Shown one piece after another: positions 33,216 to 41,653 of a stretch of DNA of 64,000 nucleotides. The stretch is taken from positions 186,001-250,000 of the forward strand of contig NZ_BOMH01000041.1 of the NCBI RefSeq assembly GCF_016862095.1. The letters are read 5' to 3'. The stretch's first letter is position 1. Each line of letters starts with the position of its first letter. Below the pieces are notes generated by a model. It made no database searches, was not told the DNA's origin, and saw only the letters and a list, made by a program, of their open reading frames with translations. The translations under genes and the position numbers were made by a program. Origin of the DNA: Actinoplanes cyaneus. Lineage in GTDB: Bacteria > Actinomycetota > Actinomycetes > Mycobacteriales > Micromonosporaceae.

Positions 33216-34049
33216 ATGGCCGGCAGGAATGACAACAGCTGGGGACACCCCGGCATCTACGCCGGCGCCCTGCTGCTGATCGGCGTCATGCTCGGGCCGG
33301 TCGTCTACATCATCATCGGCGGATTCCGCACCAACGCGCAGATCACCGTCGACCCGGCCGGCCTGCCGCACCCGTGGGAGTTCGGCAACTACACGAACGT
33401 GCTGAGCAGCAGCGGCTTCTGGCGCCAGGCCGGCAACTCGACGATCGTGGCGGTGGTCACCACCTTCGGGGTGGTCCTGCTGGGCGTGATGGCCAGTTAC
33501 GTCCTGGCCCGCTACCGGTTCCGCGGCAGCGGAGCGATGTACGCGCTCTTCGCCGCCGGTCTGATGTTCCCGGTGACGGTCGCCATCACGCCGGTCTACA
33601 TCCTGGTGAAGAGCCTGGGCATCGTGAACACCCTCCCGGGGGTGATCCTTCCGCAGATCGCCTTCGCGCTGCCCACGACGATCATCATCCTGGTCCCGTT
33701 CCTGCGGGCGATCCCCCGGGAGATCGAGGAGGCCGCGGCCATCGACCGCTGCAGCCGGCTCGGCTTCTTCTGGCGGATCGTCATCCCGCTGTCGGTGCCC
33801 GGGCTGGTCACCACCGGGATCCTGGCGTTCATCAACAGCTGGAACAGTTACCTGCTGCCGCTGTTCATCCTCAGCGAGCAGGACACCTTCACCCTGCCGC
33901 TCGGGGTGCAGGCATTCGCGTCGGAGTATTCGGTGGACACCGCGAAGGTGCTCGCGTTCACGTCGTTGTCGATGATCCCGGCGCTGGTGTTCTTCAGCCT
34001 CTTCGAACGCCGCATCGTGGGCGGGCTGACCGGCGCCGTCAAGGGGTGA
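33216..34049 (+). CDS. bxlG: ABC sugar permease, second subunit
   Basis: A 277-residue MalG-type permease with six membrane segments and the EAA loop (REIEEAAAIDRCSRLGFFWRIVIPLSVPG). GGAGGGCGG lies before the ATG at 33216. The frame extends upstream to 32172, but that part only shadows the other permease gene. It forms the translocation channel with the preceding subunit for uptake of xylo-oligosaccharides. It is the last gene of the operon and is followed 42 bp on by a 12-bp GC-rich hairpin. Confidence 0.9.
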   Translation: MAGRNDNSWGHPGIYAGALLLIGVMLGPVVYIIIGGFRTNAQITVDPAGLPHPWEFGNYTNVLSSSGFWRQAGNSTIVAVVTTFGVVLLGVMASYVLARYRFRGSGAMYALFAAGLMFPVTVAITPVYILVKSLGIVNTLPGVILPQIAFALPTTIIILVPFLRAIPREIEEAAAIDRCSRLGFFWRIVIPLSVPGLVTTGILAFINSWNSYLLPLFILSEQDTFTLPLGVQAFASEYSVDTAKVLAFTSLSMIPALVFFSLFERRIVGGLTGAVKG

Positions 34050-34091
34050 CACCCCGCCACCTCCCGCGCGACCTCCCTGCGCGCGGGCGGC

Positions 34092-34122
34092 CCCCGCGCG
34101 CGGACCGTCCCCGCGCGCGGGG
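34092..34122 (+). terminator. Terminator of the importer operon
   Basis: CCCCGCGCGCGG (34092-34103) pairs perfectly with CCGCGCGCGGGG (34111-34122) around a 7-nt loop, 42 bp after the last permease gene. Confidence 0.75.
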
Positions 34123-34253
34123 CATCCCGGGCGTGCCGTCACCCCGTCTACGGCTGCACGCGCGCCCGGTCACCGGTGCCGATCGGCTCAGCCCGCTGGG
34201 CTCCATGCCGATCAAGAACGCGAGAGGAAAGTACGGCCTGGGAGGGGACATCG

Positions 34254-35438
34254 ATGCCGGAACGCACCGAGAGCGCCCGGCAGGTCGCGGACCTCCTCCG
34301 TACCGCCCGGCAGTCCCTCGGCATGGAGCTGGCATTCCTCAGCCGGATGGAGGGCCCGGTCCAGCACCTCGAGGTCGTCGACTCCGTGCTGCCCATGCAG
34401 GACGGCATGACGCAGCCGCGCGCCACCTCGTTCTGCCAGGCGATCATGGACGGGGCACTGCCGCCGGTGATCCCGGACGTCACCCGCTTCCCGGCGGCGA
34501 TGCGCCTGCCCGCCGCCGAGCAGGGCCTCCGCAGCTACCTGTCGGTGCCCGTCGAGCTGAGCGACGGCACCCTCTACGGCACGTTCTGCAGCGCGGGCCT
34601 GCAGGCCGACCCCCAGCTGGCCGACCGGGACCGGGCACTCATGCAGGTGCTGGCCCAAGCCGCGGCCGCCATCATCGAACCGGACGTCCGCAAGCAGCGG
34701 CGCAACGCCGAGATCGAGAGCCGGCTGCGGCCCGTGCTGGACCGGGGCGGCCCGGTGGTCCTGCTCCAGCCGATCGTCGAACTCGCCGGTGGGCGGCGGG
34801 TCGGCGCCGAGGCGCTCAGCCGCTTCCCGCGCGAATGGCAGCAACCGCCCGACGAGGTCTTCGCCGACGCCGACCTGATCGGCGAACGGGAGAACCTGGA
34901 ACTGGCAGCACTGCACCGGGCCGCCGACCATCTGCCCGGCGTCAGCGGGTACATCGCCATGAACATCTCCCCCGCCACCCTCTGGTCTCCGGGCAGCGTG
35001 GACTTCCTGGCACGCCTGCCGCTCGAACGGATCGTGCTCGAGCTGTCGGAGCACGACCCGATCCATGACTACGACCGGCTCGCCACGGTGCTGGCACCCC
35101 TGCGCGCCCGCGGGATGCGACTGGCCATCGACGACGTCGGCGCCGGTTACTCCTCGCTCCGGCACATCGTGGCCACCGGCCCGGACGTCATCAAGCTCGA
35201 CCGCAGCGTCGTCAGCGGGGTGGCCGGCGACGCGGTGCTCGCGGCGGTCGTGCACGCCCTGACCGACCTGGCCGCCGCGGTCGGCGCCACGGTGGTCGCC
35301 GAAGGCGTCGAGACCGCCGCGGACGCCGCGGCCCTCGCCGGCCTGGGCGTCCACCTGGGCCAGGGTTGGCTGTTCGACCGGGCGGTCGAGGCCGCCGAGC
35401 TGCGAGACGGGTACGCGCTCACGCCGGCCGGACGGTGA
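34254..35438 (+). CDS. GAF-EAL protein, probable cyclic-di-GMP phosphodiesterase
   Basis: A 394-residue cytoplasmic protein from the ATG at 34254, preceded by GGGAGGGG. Residues about 10-150 form a GAF sensor domain (SLGMELAFLSRMEG, SYLSVPVELSDGTLYGTFC). Residues about 160-385 form an EAL domain with EALSRF, NISPATL, LELSEHD, DDVGAGYSSL, IKLDRS and AEGVET. These include the metal-binding Glu, Asn, Glu, Asp-Asp, Lys and Glu residues of active enzymes, so c-di-GMP hydrolysis is likely. The activity would be modulated by the GAF ligand, which is unknown. The gene lies downstream of the importer operon but behind its terminator. Two tandem hairpins follow it. Confidence 0.88.
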   Translation: MPERTESARQVADLLRTARQSLGMELAFLSRMEGPVQHLEVVDSVLPMQDGMTQPRATSFCQAIMDGALPPVIPDVTRFPAAMRLPAAEQGLRSYLSVPVELSDGTLYGTFCSAGLQADPQLADRDRALMQVLAQAAAAIIEPDVRKQRRNAEIESRLRPVLDRGGPVVLLQPIVELAGGRRVGAEALSRFPREWQQPPDEVFADADLIGERENLELAALHRAADHLPGVSGYIAMNISPATLWSPGSVDFLARLPLERIVLELSEHDPIHDYDRLATVLAPLRARGMRLAIDDVGAGYSSLRHIVATGPDVIKLDRSVVSGVAGDAVLAAVVHALTDLAAAVGATVVAEGVETAADAAALAGLGVHLGQGWLFDRAVEAAELRDGYALTPAGR

Positions 35439-35527
35439 GCCACGGCCGCCATCAGGGGGCGGCCCAGCCCCGCGCTCACCCCGGCCGGACCGTGAGCCGC
35501 AGCCGCCATCAGCGGGCGGCCCGGCGC
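35414..35527 (+). repeat. 57-bp tandem duplication across the end of the EAL gene, with two terminator hairpins
   Basis: Copy 1 (35414-35470) holds the last codons and stop; copy 2 (35471-35527) repeats them after the stop with about seven differences. Each copy carries a hairpin (GGCCGCC 35444-35450 with GGCGGCC 35458-35464; GCCGCC 35502-35507 with GGCGGC 35515-35520). The duplication therefore doubles the terminator. Confidence 0.7.
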
Positions 35528-35561
35528 CGGAGCCCATGATCCGCGGCCGGACCCAAGGCGG

Positions 35562-35927
35562 CTACAACTCTAGGTTGACCAGGAAGCCCTCGAACGTCAG
35601 GTCGCCCCGATCCGGGGTGCCACGGTCGGCTTCCCCCAGTTCGGTGAGCACACCCGACCCCCGCGCCGTGCCGGTCTGCGGATCGGGCCTCCCGTGGACC
35701 GCCTGGATCCGGGCGACGGTCCCGTTCGTCGGCTCGATCACCATGCCGGTGTCGGCGTGGTGATACTGATACGCATCCACGCGGGCCGCCGTGTCCGGGC
35801 CCACGGCCTCTTCCAGCCACCGCTTGTCGATGTCGCGCCGGAGCTCCCACGTCACCCGGGAACCCAGCCGGAACGGCTCGCCACAACAGTTCCAGTCAGC
35901 TCGATCGATCCACACCGTGATTTCCAC
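35562..35927 (-). CDS. Conserved hypothetical protein (resembles DUF6578)
   Basis: A small protein of about 121 residues from the GTG at 35927, beginning EITVWIDRADWNCCGEPFRLGSRVTWELR. The ITVWID..W..CCGEPF opening is characteristic of a short actinobacterial family I recall as DUF6578; the family name is from memory. The vicinal Cys pair and Trp are the most striking residues. No signal peptide or membrane segment. No strong ribosome site is visible, so the start is uncertain: the frame is open as far as 36059. No function is known. Confidence 0.55.
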   Translation of the reverse strand: MEITVWIDRADWNCCGEPFRLGSRVTWELRRDIDKRWLEEAVGPDTAARVDAYQYHHADTGMVIEPTNGTVARIQAVHGRPDPQTGTARGSGVLTELGEADRGTPDRGDLTFEGFLVNLEL

Positions 35928-36022
35928 AGCGACAGTGTGCCCACGACATGGGCCGGATAGTCCGGCGGTCCGCAATCGACTTCGCCGGATCGGTACGCCG
36001 TTTTCCGGCGGCCCGTCGTGGT

Positions 36023-36169
36023 TCACGGCGGCCCGTCGTGGTCCATTCCCCCGGTCCACCGGCCCGGGCTCTCCGGCTCGTCGTCGGCCTCCTCCGCGCT
36101 GACCTCGGTCAGCTCGTGCTCCTCGGCGAAGTCGCCGGTGTCGTCGTCCGGATCACCGATGGGTTCCAT
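36023..36169 (-). CDS. Small acidic hypothetical protein
   Basis: A 48-residue frame starting at the ATG 36169, with AGGAGGG placed ideally upstream. The product is strongly acidic (runs such as DPDDDTGDFAEEHELTE and SAEEADDEPE) and ends MDHDGPP. It is not recognised. The strong ribosome site is the only real support; codon bias in so short a frame cannot be judged. It has no membrane segment or cysteines. Confidence 0.45.
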   Translation of the reverse strand: MEPIGDPDDDTGDFAEEHELTEVSAEEADDEPESPGRWTGGMDHDGPP

Positions 36170-36203
36170 ACGCCTGCCCTCCTGGCTCGCGTGGTCTCGA
36201 CTC

Positions 36204-36253
36204 GCGGTGCCGCTGTGCCACGGCTGTCCGCGCGGTGCCGCTGTGCCACGGCT
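36204..36253. repeat. Two-copy direct repeat (22-bp unit, 28-bp period)
   Basis: The unit GCGGTGCCGCTGTGCCACGG plus CT occurs at 36204-36225 and again at 36232-36253, upstream of the small acidic gene. Its function is unknown. Confidence 0.7.
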
Positions 36254-36536
36254 ACCCGAGCCCCACCCGAGCAAACCCGCGCCCCGCCCCGGGCGACCCG
36301 ACTTCGGGGCACGCAGCGATCAACCCGTCAACACCTGTCACGAATCCGGGCGACCTGGTTCCGGCCCGCTGGGTGTCTCGATCCCCGCACCACCATCGTG
36401 GCCACTCAGCCGCCGTAGACCCTCATCGACCCGGCGACGGGGGACCGTCGTGCCCGACGAGAAGGACGGCCGGCAACGTGGCGAGAGTGGCAGGCATCTG
36501 ACCGGCGTGCTCGCTGAACGCGATCAGCAAATAGGA

Positions 36537-36614
36537 CGTCGCGGCCCGGCTGGCGCTCACGGTGGTTGTGCGGGCGGACAACCACGGTGGTGAACAGCCT
36601 GAAGTCCGCGCCGA
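36537..36614. repeat. Dispersed palindromic element, copy B (inverted)
   Basis: The reverse complement matches copy C closely: both share GGTTGTCCGCCC in the centre and GAGCGCCAGCCGGGCCGCGA at one end. The inner stem is 36559-36569 with 36578-36588, with one mismatch. Confidence 0.7.
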
Positions 36615-36830
36615 GGTGCTTGCTCAGCTGGCAGGGCGGGCGGCCGGGCGAGAGCGGCGGGCGGAACCGTTCAGGGAGGACGGCGTGGACCGGCTCGGAG
36701 GCGCGACCTGGGTCCGGGTGCATGGGCGAGGGCTGCCGCCGCGCTGGGCGGGGCGGGCTGACGACGTACCCAGCTGATTTCTGATCTTCGATTCGGTTTC
36801 GGTGGGCGGCGGCCGGGAACTAGGGCCGCT

Positions 36831-38141
36831 GTGAAGCGCGGAGACCTGATCGACGGCCGTTATCGACTGGGCGAACGCCTCGGGCAGGGCGGCATGTCAG
36901 TGGTCTGGCGCGCTGACGACGAGAGTCTGGGGCGCGAGGTCGCGATCAAGGTGCTCTCCGCCGCGCTGGCCGGTGACCCGGCGCTGCGGCAGCGGATCCG
37001 CGCCGAGGCCCGGGCCGCCGCCGGGCTGTTGCATCCCGGTGTCGTGGCGGTCTTCGATTACGGCGAGTTGACCGAAGCGGGACGCGTCCTGTCGTACGTG
37101 GTCATGGAGCTGGTCGAGGGCCGGTCGATGGCCGACATGCTGACCGGCGAACCCCTGGCGTGGGAGTTGACCGTCCTGATCGGCGCCGAGGTGGCGGCTG
37201 CTCTCGCGGCGGCGCACCGGGCCGGGGTCGTGCACCGGGACGTGAAGCCGGGCAACGTCATGGTGACCGCCACCGGGATCAAACTGGTCGACTTCGGCAT
37301 CTCGGCAACGGTGGGCGAGCTCGACGGGCAGGACGGCATGGTGCTCGGCACTCCCGCCTACCTGGCGCCGGAGCGGATCGCGGGTGGACCGGTGCGGCCC
37401 GCGACCGACGTCTACGCGCTCGGCCTGCTGCTCTACCGTGCGCTCGCCGGCCGGATGCCGTGGCAGGCGACGACGGTGACACAGATGCTGAAGGCGCACG
37501 TGTACGCGAGTCCCGCACCGCTGCCGCCCGTCGACGGCCTGCCCGCCGAGGTCGTCCGGCTGCTGAGCCGCTGCCTGGCCAAGAAGCCCGGGGAACGCCC
37601 CTCGTCGGCCGAGATCGCCCAGGTGCTGGGCGAGATCAGTGGCCAGCCGCGGTCCACCGTGCTGCGCGGCGCCGCCGGGCCGTCGCTGGCAGTGCCCCGG
37701 CTTCGCGACCGTCGTTCCCGCCCCGCCGTGGCGTCCCGGATCCGCGGTCGTCGTTCCCGGACGGTGCCGGCGCTCCGGCTGCGCGACCGTCGATCGCGGC
37801 CGGTGCTGGCCGGTGCCGCGGCGGCCACGTTGCTGGCGCTGGGCGCCTCCTGGTGGACCATGAGCGGCGGCACGTCCCCGGCCTCGCAGCCGGCGGCCGC
37901 CGCCCCGCCGCCGGGCACCTCCGCCACCAGCTCAGCACCGCCGACGACGACCTCGACGACGTCGACGTCCATGCAGGCGACGGTCGTCCGGCAGGTGGTG
38001 GACCACGGCGCCGCGCCGGCCGCGCCCGCGGCGAAGACGGCCCGCTCCGGCCCGGCCCCGAAGGCCTTGAAGCTTCCGAAGGTGAAACCGCCGAAGGCAC
38101 TGAAGCCGCCGAAGCATCCCAAGCCACCGAAGCACCGGTGA
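36831..38141 (+). CDS. Transmembrane PASTA-less Ser/Thr protein kinase (PknB type)
   Basis: A 436-residue kinase. The catalytic domain covers residues 1-270, with glycine loop LGQGGMSVVW, Lys40 in VAIKVL, catalytic loop VHRDVKPGN, LVDFGIS and APERIAGG, so it should be active. Next comes a basic segment with three RLRDRRSR-like repeats (about 285-325) and a membrane helix (VLAGAAAATLLALGASWW). A Ser/Thr/Pro-rich external stretch follows, ending in a Lys-Pro repeat tail (KPPKALKPPKHPKPPKHR). There are no PASTA repeats. It starts with GTG; the AGGG upstream is weak. It is monocistronic and convergent with the transporter operon, from which a hairpin separates it. Confidence 0.9.
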   Translation: MKRGDLIDGRYRLGERLGQGGMSVVWRADDESLGREVAIKVLSAALAGDPALRQRIRAEARAAAGLLHPGVVAVFDYGELTEAGRVLSYVVMELVEGRSMADMLTGEPLAWELTVLIGAEVAAALAAAHRAGVVHRDVKPGNVMVTATGIKLVDFGISATVGELDGQDGMVLGTPAYLAPERIAGGPVRPATDVYALGLLLYRALAGRMPWQATTVTQMLKAHVYASPAPLPPVDGLPAEVVRLLSRCLAKKPGERPSSAEIAQVLGEISGQPRSTVLRGAAGPSLAVPRLRDRRSRPAVASRIRGRRSRTVPALRLRDRRSRPVLAGAAAATLLALGASWWTMSGGTSPASQPAAAAPPPGTSATSSAPPTTTSTTSTSMQATVVRQVVDHGAAPAAPAAKTARSGPAPKALKLPKVKPPKALKPPKHPKPPKHR

Positions 38142-38152
38142 CACGCCTGACG

Positions 38153-38183
38153 GCGGGACTCCCCCCGGGTGGCGGAGTCCCGC
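38153..38183. terminator. Bidirectional terminator between kinase and transporter genes
   Basis: GCGGGACTCC (38153-38162) pairs with GGAGTCCCGC (38174-38183); outer CTGAC/GTCAG segments extend the stem. It lies midway between two convergent genes. Confidence 0.8.
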
Positions 38184-38196
38184 GGTCAGCCGGGGA

Positions 38197-39126
38197 TCAG
38201 GCCAGGCCGTTGTCCTTGAGGAACGCCTTGGCCACTGTCGCGCTGTCCTGCTTGTCCACCTGGATCTTCGCCAGGTAGGTGGTGAGGTTCTCGGTGGTCA
38301 GCTTCGCCGAGACGGCGTTGAGCGCGCCGGAGACCGCGTCGGTCTTCGCCTCGGTACGGATCAGCGGGATGACGTTCTGCGAGGTGTAGAGGTTCTTCGG
38401 GTCCTGCAGCACGACCAGCTTGTTGGTGGCGATGCCCGAGTCGGTGGAGAAGATGTTGCCGACGTCGATGTCGCCGTCGACCAGGGCCTTCATGGTGAGC
38501 GGGCCGCCGGCGTCGAGCGCCTTGAACTCCTTGAACTTCACGCCGTAGACCGATTCGAGGCCCTTGAGCCCCTGGTGGCGCTCCTGGAACTCGGGGCCGG
38601 CGCCGACCTTGAGCGTCGGTGCGGCGGCCTTGAGGTCCTCGATGCTGGTCAGCTTGTACTTGTCGGCCGTCGCCTTGGTGACGGTCAGGGTGTCCTTGTC
38701 CTCGGCGGCGGACTGCTCCAGCACCTCGGTGCCGGCCGGCAGGACCTTCTTGAGCGCGGCGAGCACGTCCGTCGGGCTGCTGATGTTCTCGGGCACGCCG
38801 CCGGTGGAGAGCGCGGCGAGCAGCGCGCCGTTGTACTCCGGCAGCAGGTCGATCGACTTGTCCTGCAGGGCCTTGAGGTAGAGCTCGCGGGCGCCGATGT
38901 TGAACTGCCGCTTGACCGTGACGCCCTTGGCCTCCAGCGCCTGCGAGTAGATCTCGGCCAGCAGCTCGCTCTCGGCGAAGTTGGCCGAGCCGACGGTGAC
39001 CGCGGCCGCCGAACCGCTGCCCTTGGTGTCGCCGGCGAGCGGGTCGCTGTCAGCGCCGCACGCGGCCAGGGACAGGGCGAGGCCGATACCGGTGATGGCG
39101 GCGCCGATGGTACGTATGCGGAACAT
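38197..39126 (-). CDS. OpuC/EgtU-type substrate-binding lipoprotein (quaternary-amine family)
   Basis: A 309-residue binding protein of the OpuAC family (PF04069). The signal peptide ends with lipobox SLAAC and lipidated Cys23. The mature body opens VTVGSANFAESELLAEIYSQALEAKG and continues IDLLPEYNGALL, the signature of osmoprotectant-type receptors such as OpuCC, OpuBC and ProX. Ligands in the family are trimethylammonium compounds: glycine betaine, choline, carnitine, or ergothioneine for EgtU. The ATG at 39126 has GGAAGG seven nt before it. It is the fourth gene of the transporter operon, 26 bp after the second permease. The exact ligand cannot be read from the sequence. Confidence 0.88.
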   Translation of the reverse strand: MFRIRTIGAAITGIGLALSLAACGADSDPLAGDTKGSGSAAAVTVGSANFAESELLAEIYSQALEAKGVTVKRQFNIGARELYLKALQDKSIDLLPEYNGALLAALSTGGVPENISSPTDVLAALKKVLPAGTEVLEQSAAEDKDTLTVTKATADKYKLTSIEDLKAAAPTLKVGAGPEFQERHQGLKGLESVYGVKFKEFKALDAGGPLTMKALVDGDIDVGNIFSTDSGIATNKLVVLQDPKNLYTSQNVIPLIRTEAKTDAVSGALNAVSAKLTTENLTTYLAKIQVDKQDSATVAKAFLKDNGLA

Positions 39127-39152
39127 GGTCGACCTTCCGATGGGGGTTTTCT

Positions 39153-39839
39153 TCACGTGGTGGCACGGCGCGAACGGGGCTGCGCCCGTCCGCTGAGCCC
39201 GGGTGAGACGATCCACCGCTGCACGAGCGCGAGCAGCAGGTCGAGCAGCACGGCGAGGACGGCGACGACGATGGCGCCGGCCAGGACCCGGGAGTAGTCG
39301 TTGACGGCCAGGCCGTCGATCAGCAGGCGGCCCAGTCCGCTGAGCCCCACGGCGGCGGCCACCGTGGCGGTCGCAACCACTTGCAGGGCGGCGCTGCGGA
39401 AGCCGCTCATCAGCACCGGCAGCGCCATCGGCACCTCGACCTTGAACAACACCTGCCACGGGCGCATGCCCATGCCCTTCGCCGCGTCCACGACGCGATG
39501 ATCGAGAGACCGCATTCCGGCGTACGCCGAGGTCAGGATCGGCGGGATGACGAGCACGGTCAACGCGATCAGCACCGGGGTCAGGCCCAGCCCGAGCAGG
39601 GTGACCATCAGCATCAGCAGGCCGAGGGTGGGCAGCGACCGGCCGGCGTTGCCGGAGTTGATCGCGATGAACGAGCCGCGCCCGGTGTGCCCGATCCAGA
39701 GACCGACCGGCAGCGCGATCACCGTGCCGATCAGCAGCGCCAGCGCGACGTACCCGAGGTGGGCCAGGATCAGCTGCGGGAAGCCGCCGGGCGCGCTGAG
39801 GTCCCAGTGCGCGGCGTCGAACAGATAGGACAGGTTCAC
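39153..39839 (-). CDS. Quaternary-amine ABC permease, second subunit
   Basis: A 228-residue OpuCB/OpuCD-type permease with about six membrane segments. LPVGLWIGHTGRG and an EAA-like loop (VVDAAKGMGMRPWQVLFKVEVPMALPVLMSG) identify it. The GTG start at 39839 overlaps the stop of the first permease by 4 bp (GTGA), so translation is coupled. It works as a heterodimer with the preceding gene product and the upstream ATPase. Confidence 0.9.
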   Translation of the reverse strand: MNLSYLFDAAHWDLSAPGGFPQLILAHLGYVALALLIGTVIALPVGLWIGHTGRGSFIAINSGNAGRSLPTLGLLMLMVTLLGLGLTPVLIALTVLVIPPILTSAYAGMRSLDHRVVDAAKGMGMRPWQVLFKVEVPMALPVLMSGFRSAALQVVATATVAAAVGLSGLGRLLIDGLAVNDYSRVLAGAIVVAVLAVLLDLLLALVQRWIVSPGLSGRAQPRSRRATT

Positions 39840-40492
39840 GCCGTGCCACCCCCGCGCTGGAACCTCGCCCACGGGGTGACGGCCCGCTGGATGAGCACGA
39901 TGATCAGGTCGGCCAGCCCGGCGAGCAGCACGGACAGGATGATGCCGATGATGATGGGCTCCAGGTAGAAGAGCTGGAAGCCGCGCGTGAACAGCTGGCC
40001 GAGCCCGCCGATGCCGATCAGCGCGCCGACGCTGACCAGGCTGATGTTGGAGACCGTGGCGACCCGCAGGCCGGCCAGGATGACCGGCAGCGCGACCGGC
40101 AGCTCGACGTCGAGCAGGCGGCGCGTCCGGCGGTATCCCATGGCGGTGGCGGACTGGGTGACGATCGGGTCGACAGCGCGCAGGCCGTCCGCGACCGTGC
40201 GGGACAGCAGCGCCACCGTGTAGATGGTCAGTGCCACGACGATGTTCGCCGGGGCCAGGATCTTGGTGCCGAGGATGACCGGCAGGAAGACGAAGAGGGC
40301 GAGCGACGGGATCGAGTAGAGCACGCCGCAGACGTTCACCAGGGGGTGGTAGAACCAGGGGAACCGCACCCCGAGGTAGCCGATCGGCAGGGACACGACG
40401 AAACCGATCAGGATGGGCAGCAGGGCGAGGTAGATGTGCTGCCGCAGCGCAGCCAGCACCACCTCATGGTTGTTACTCAGGTATTGGATCAT
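39836..40492 (-). CDS. Quaternary-amine ABC permease, first subunit
   Basis: A 218-residue membrane protein of the same family as the next gene. It has the helices LPILIGFVVSLPIGYLG and SIPSLALFVFLP and the ATPase-contact loop SATAMGYRRTRRLLDVELPVALP. It overlaps the ATPase gene by ATGA and the following permease by GTGA, a fully coupled operon. The two-permease, separate-receptor layout is that of OpuC, rather than the fused permease-receptor form of EgtU. Confidence 0.9.
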   Translation of the reverse strand: MIQYLSNNHEVVLAALRQHIYLALLPILIGFVVSLPIGYLGVRFPWFYHPLVNVCGVLYSIPSLALFVFLPVILGTKILAPANIVVALTIYTVALLSRTVADGLRAVDPIVTQSATAMGYRRTRRLLDVELPVALPVILAGLRVATVSNISLVSVGALIGIGGLGQLFTRGFQLFYLEPIIIGIILSVLLAGLADLIIVLIQRAVTPWARFQRGGGTA

Positions 40493-41529
40493 GCTTCCTG
40501 CTCCGCCGCCCGCCGGTCGCGCCGAGTCGCCAGGAAGTCGACGAGGTCGTGGTGGCGGACCAGGCCGTCGGCAGTGCCGTCCGCGCCGACCCGGACCGCG
40601 ACGCCGACCGGGGACATGATCGCCAGGTCGGTGACCATCCGCAGCGAGTCGGCCTTGGTGAAGACCCCGGCGGTCGGCTGGACCACGCCGCCGAGCCGCC
40701 AGCCGACCGGGCGCCCGGCCTCGTCGAGCACCAGCTCGGCGCCGCCGTCGGTGAGCGGGCTGACCGGCAGGTCGGCGGCGGTGTCGAAGGAGAGGCTGCG
40801 CAGACCGCGGTCACGACCGACGAACTCGGCCACGAAGTCATCGACCGGCTGTTCGAGCAGCTCCTGCGGCGTGCCGAACTGCGCCAGATGCCCGCCCTGC
40901 CGGAAGACCGCGACCCGGTCACCGAGCTTGATCGCCTCGTCGATGTCGTGGGTGACCATCGCGATGGTCTTGCCCAGGTCCTGCTGGAGCCGCAGGAACT
41001 CGCGGTGCAGGCCCTCGCGCACGACCGGGTCGACCGCGCTGAACGGCTCGTCCATCAGCATCACCGGCGGGTCGGCCGCCAGCGCGCGGGCCACGCCGAC
41101 GCGCTGCTGCTGCCCACCGGAGAGCTGGGCCGGGTAGCGCCCGGCGAACTCGGCGGCCAGCCCGACGCGCTCCAGCAGCTCCAGGGCGGCCGCCCGGGCC
41201 TCGCGCCGGGTCTTGCCGAGCAGCAGGGGCACGGTGGCCACGTTGTCCAGCACGGTCTTGTGCGGGAAGAGCCCGGCGTGCTGGATCACATAGCCGATGC
41301 CGCGCCGCAGGAGCGCCTCGTCCTGCCCCGCGACATCCCGGCCGTCGATCAGGATCCGGCCCGAGGTGGGCTCGACCATCCGGTTGATCATGCGCAGCGA
41401 GGTGGTCTTGCCACACCCGGACGGCCCGACCAGAACCGTCATCTTCCCGGTGGGCAACTCCATCGAGAGGTGGTCCACCGCGGTGCTGCCGCCTGGGTAG
41501 ATCTTGACGACGTCCTCAAATGTGATCAT
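40489..41529 (-). CDS. Quaternary-amine ABC transporter ATPase with C-terminal CBS region
   Basis: A 346-residue ATPase. Walker A GPSGCGKT, signature LSGGQQQR, Walker B VMLMDEP and the switch His in MVTHDIDEA are intact. The last roughly 100 residues form a CBS-type regulatory region, as in OpuAA/OpuCA, where it senses ionic strength or nucleotides. The ATG at 41529 follows GGAG by five nt; a start ten codons earlier is possible but less well placed. It is the first gene of the four-gene operon, divergent from the aromatic amino acid lyase homologue. Confidence 0.9.
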   Translation of the reverse strand: MITFEDVVKIYPGGSTAVDHLSMELPTGKMTVLVGPSGCGKTTSLRMINRMVEPTSGRILIDGRDVAGQDEALLRRGIGYVIQHAGLFPHKTVLDNVATVPLLLGKTRREARAAALELLERVGLAAEFAGRYPAQLSGGQQQRVGVARALAADPPVMLMDEPFSAVDPVVREGLHREFLRLQQDLGKTIAMVTHDIDEAIKLGDRVAVFRQGGHLAQFGTPQELLEQPVDDFVAEFVGRDRGLRSLSFDTAADLPVSPLTDGGAELVLDEAGRPVGWRLGGVVQPTAGVFTKADSLRMVTDLAIMSPVGVAVRVGADGTADGLVRHHDLVDFLATRRDRRAAEQEA

Positions 41530-41557
41530 GGCGCTCCTGGCGGCGGCAGACGTTGTC

Positions 41558-41603
41558 ATGAATACTGCTATTCATACTTGTTCAGTGGTGAATAACAAGT
41601 CAA
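41558..41603 (-). promoter_or_regulatory. Promoter with inverted-repeat operator for the transporter operon
   Basis: Leftward -35 TTGACT (41598-41603) and -10 AAGTAT (41574-41579), 18 bp apart. The perfect inverted repeat ATGAATA-CTGC-TATTCAT (41558-41575) lies immediately downstream. A further TGAATA half-site sits inside the spacer. The repressor is not encoded next to it. Confidence 0.6.
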
Positions 41604-41653
41604 CGGGCACGTGAGACGTGTTACGGCTCGTTAACACGCGGGCTGGAGGGTAC

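Larger units (their letters stand above)
36170..36830. other. 661-bp region without a convincing gene
   Basis: The region contains a 22-bp direct repeat with 28-bp period (36204-36225 and 36232-36253) and palindromic element copy B (36537-36614). Presumably the kinase promoter lies near its right end. Frames of up to about 100 codons exist on both strands, but none has a ribosome site, family motif or sensible composition. Nothing else was seen in 36254-36536 or 36615-36830. Confidence 0.5.

Noticed and set aside
36562..36777. Possible small plus-strand gene in the gap before the kinase
   Set aside because: It begins inside the palindromic element, has no ribosome site and shows no recognisable family sequence.
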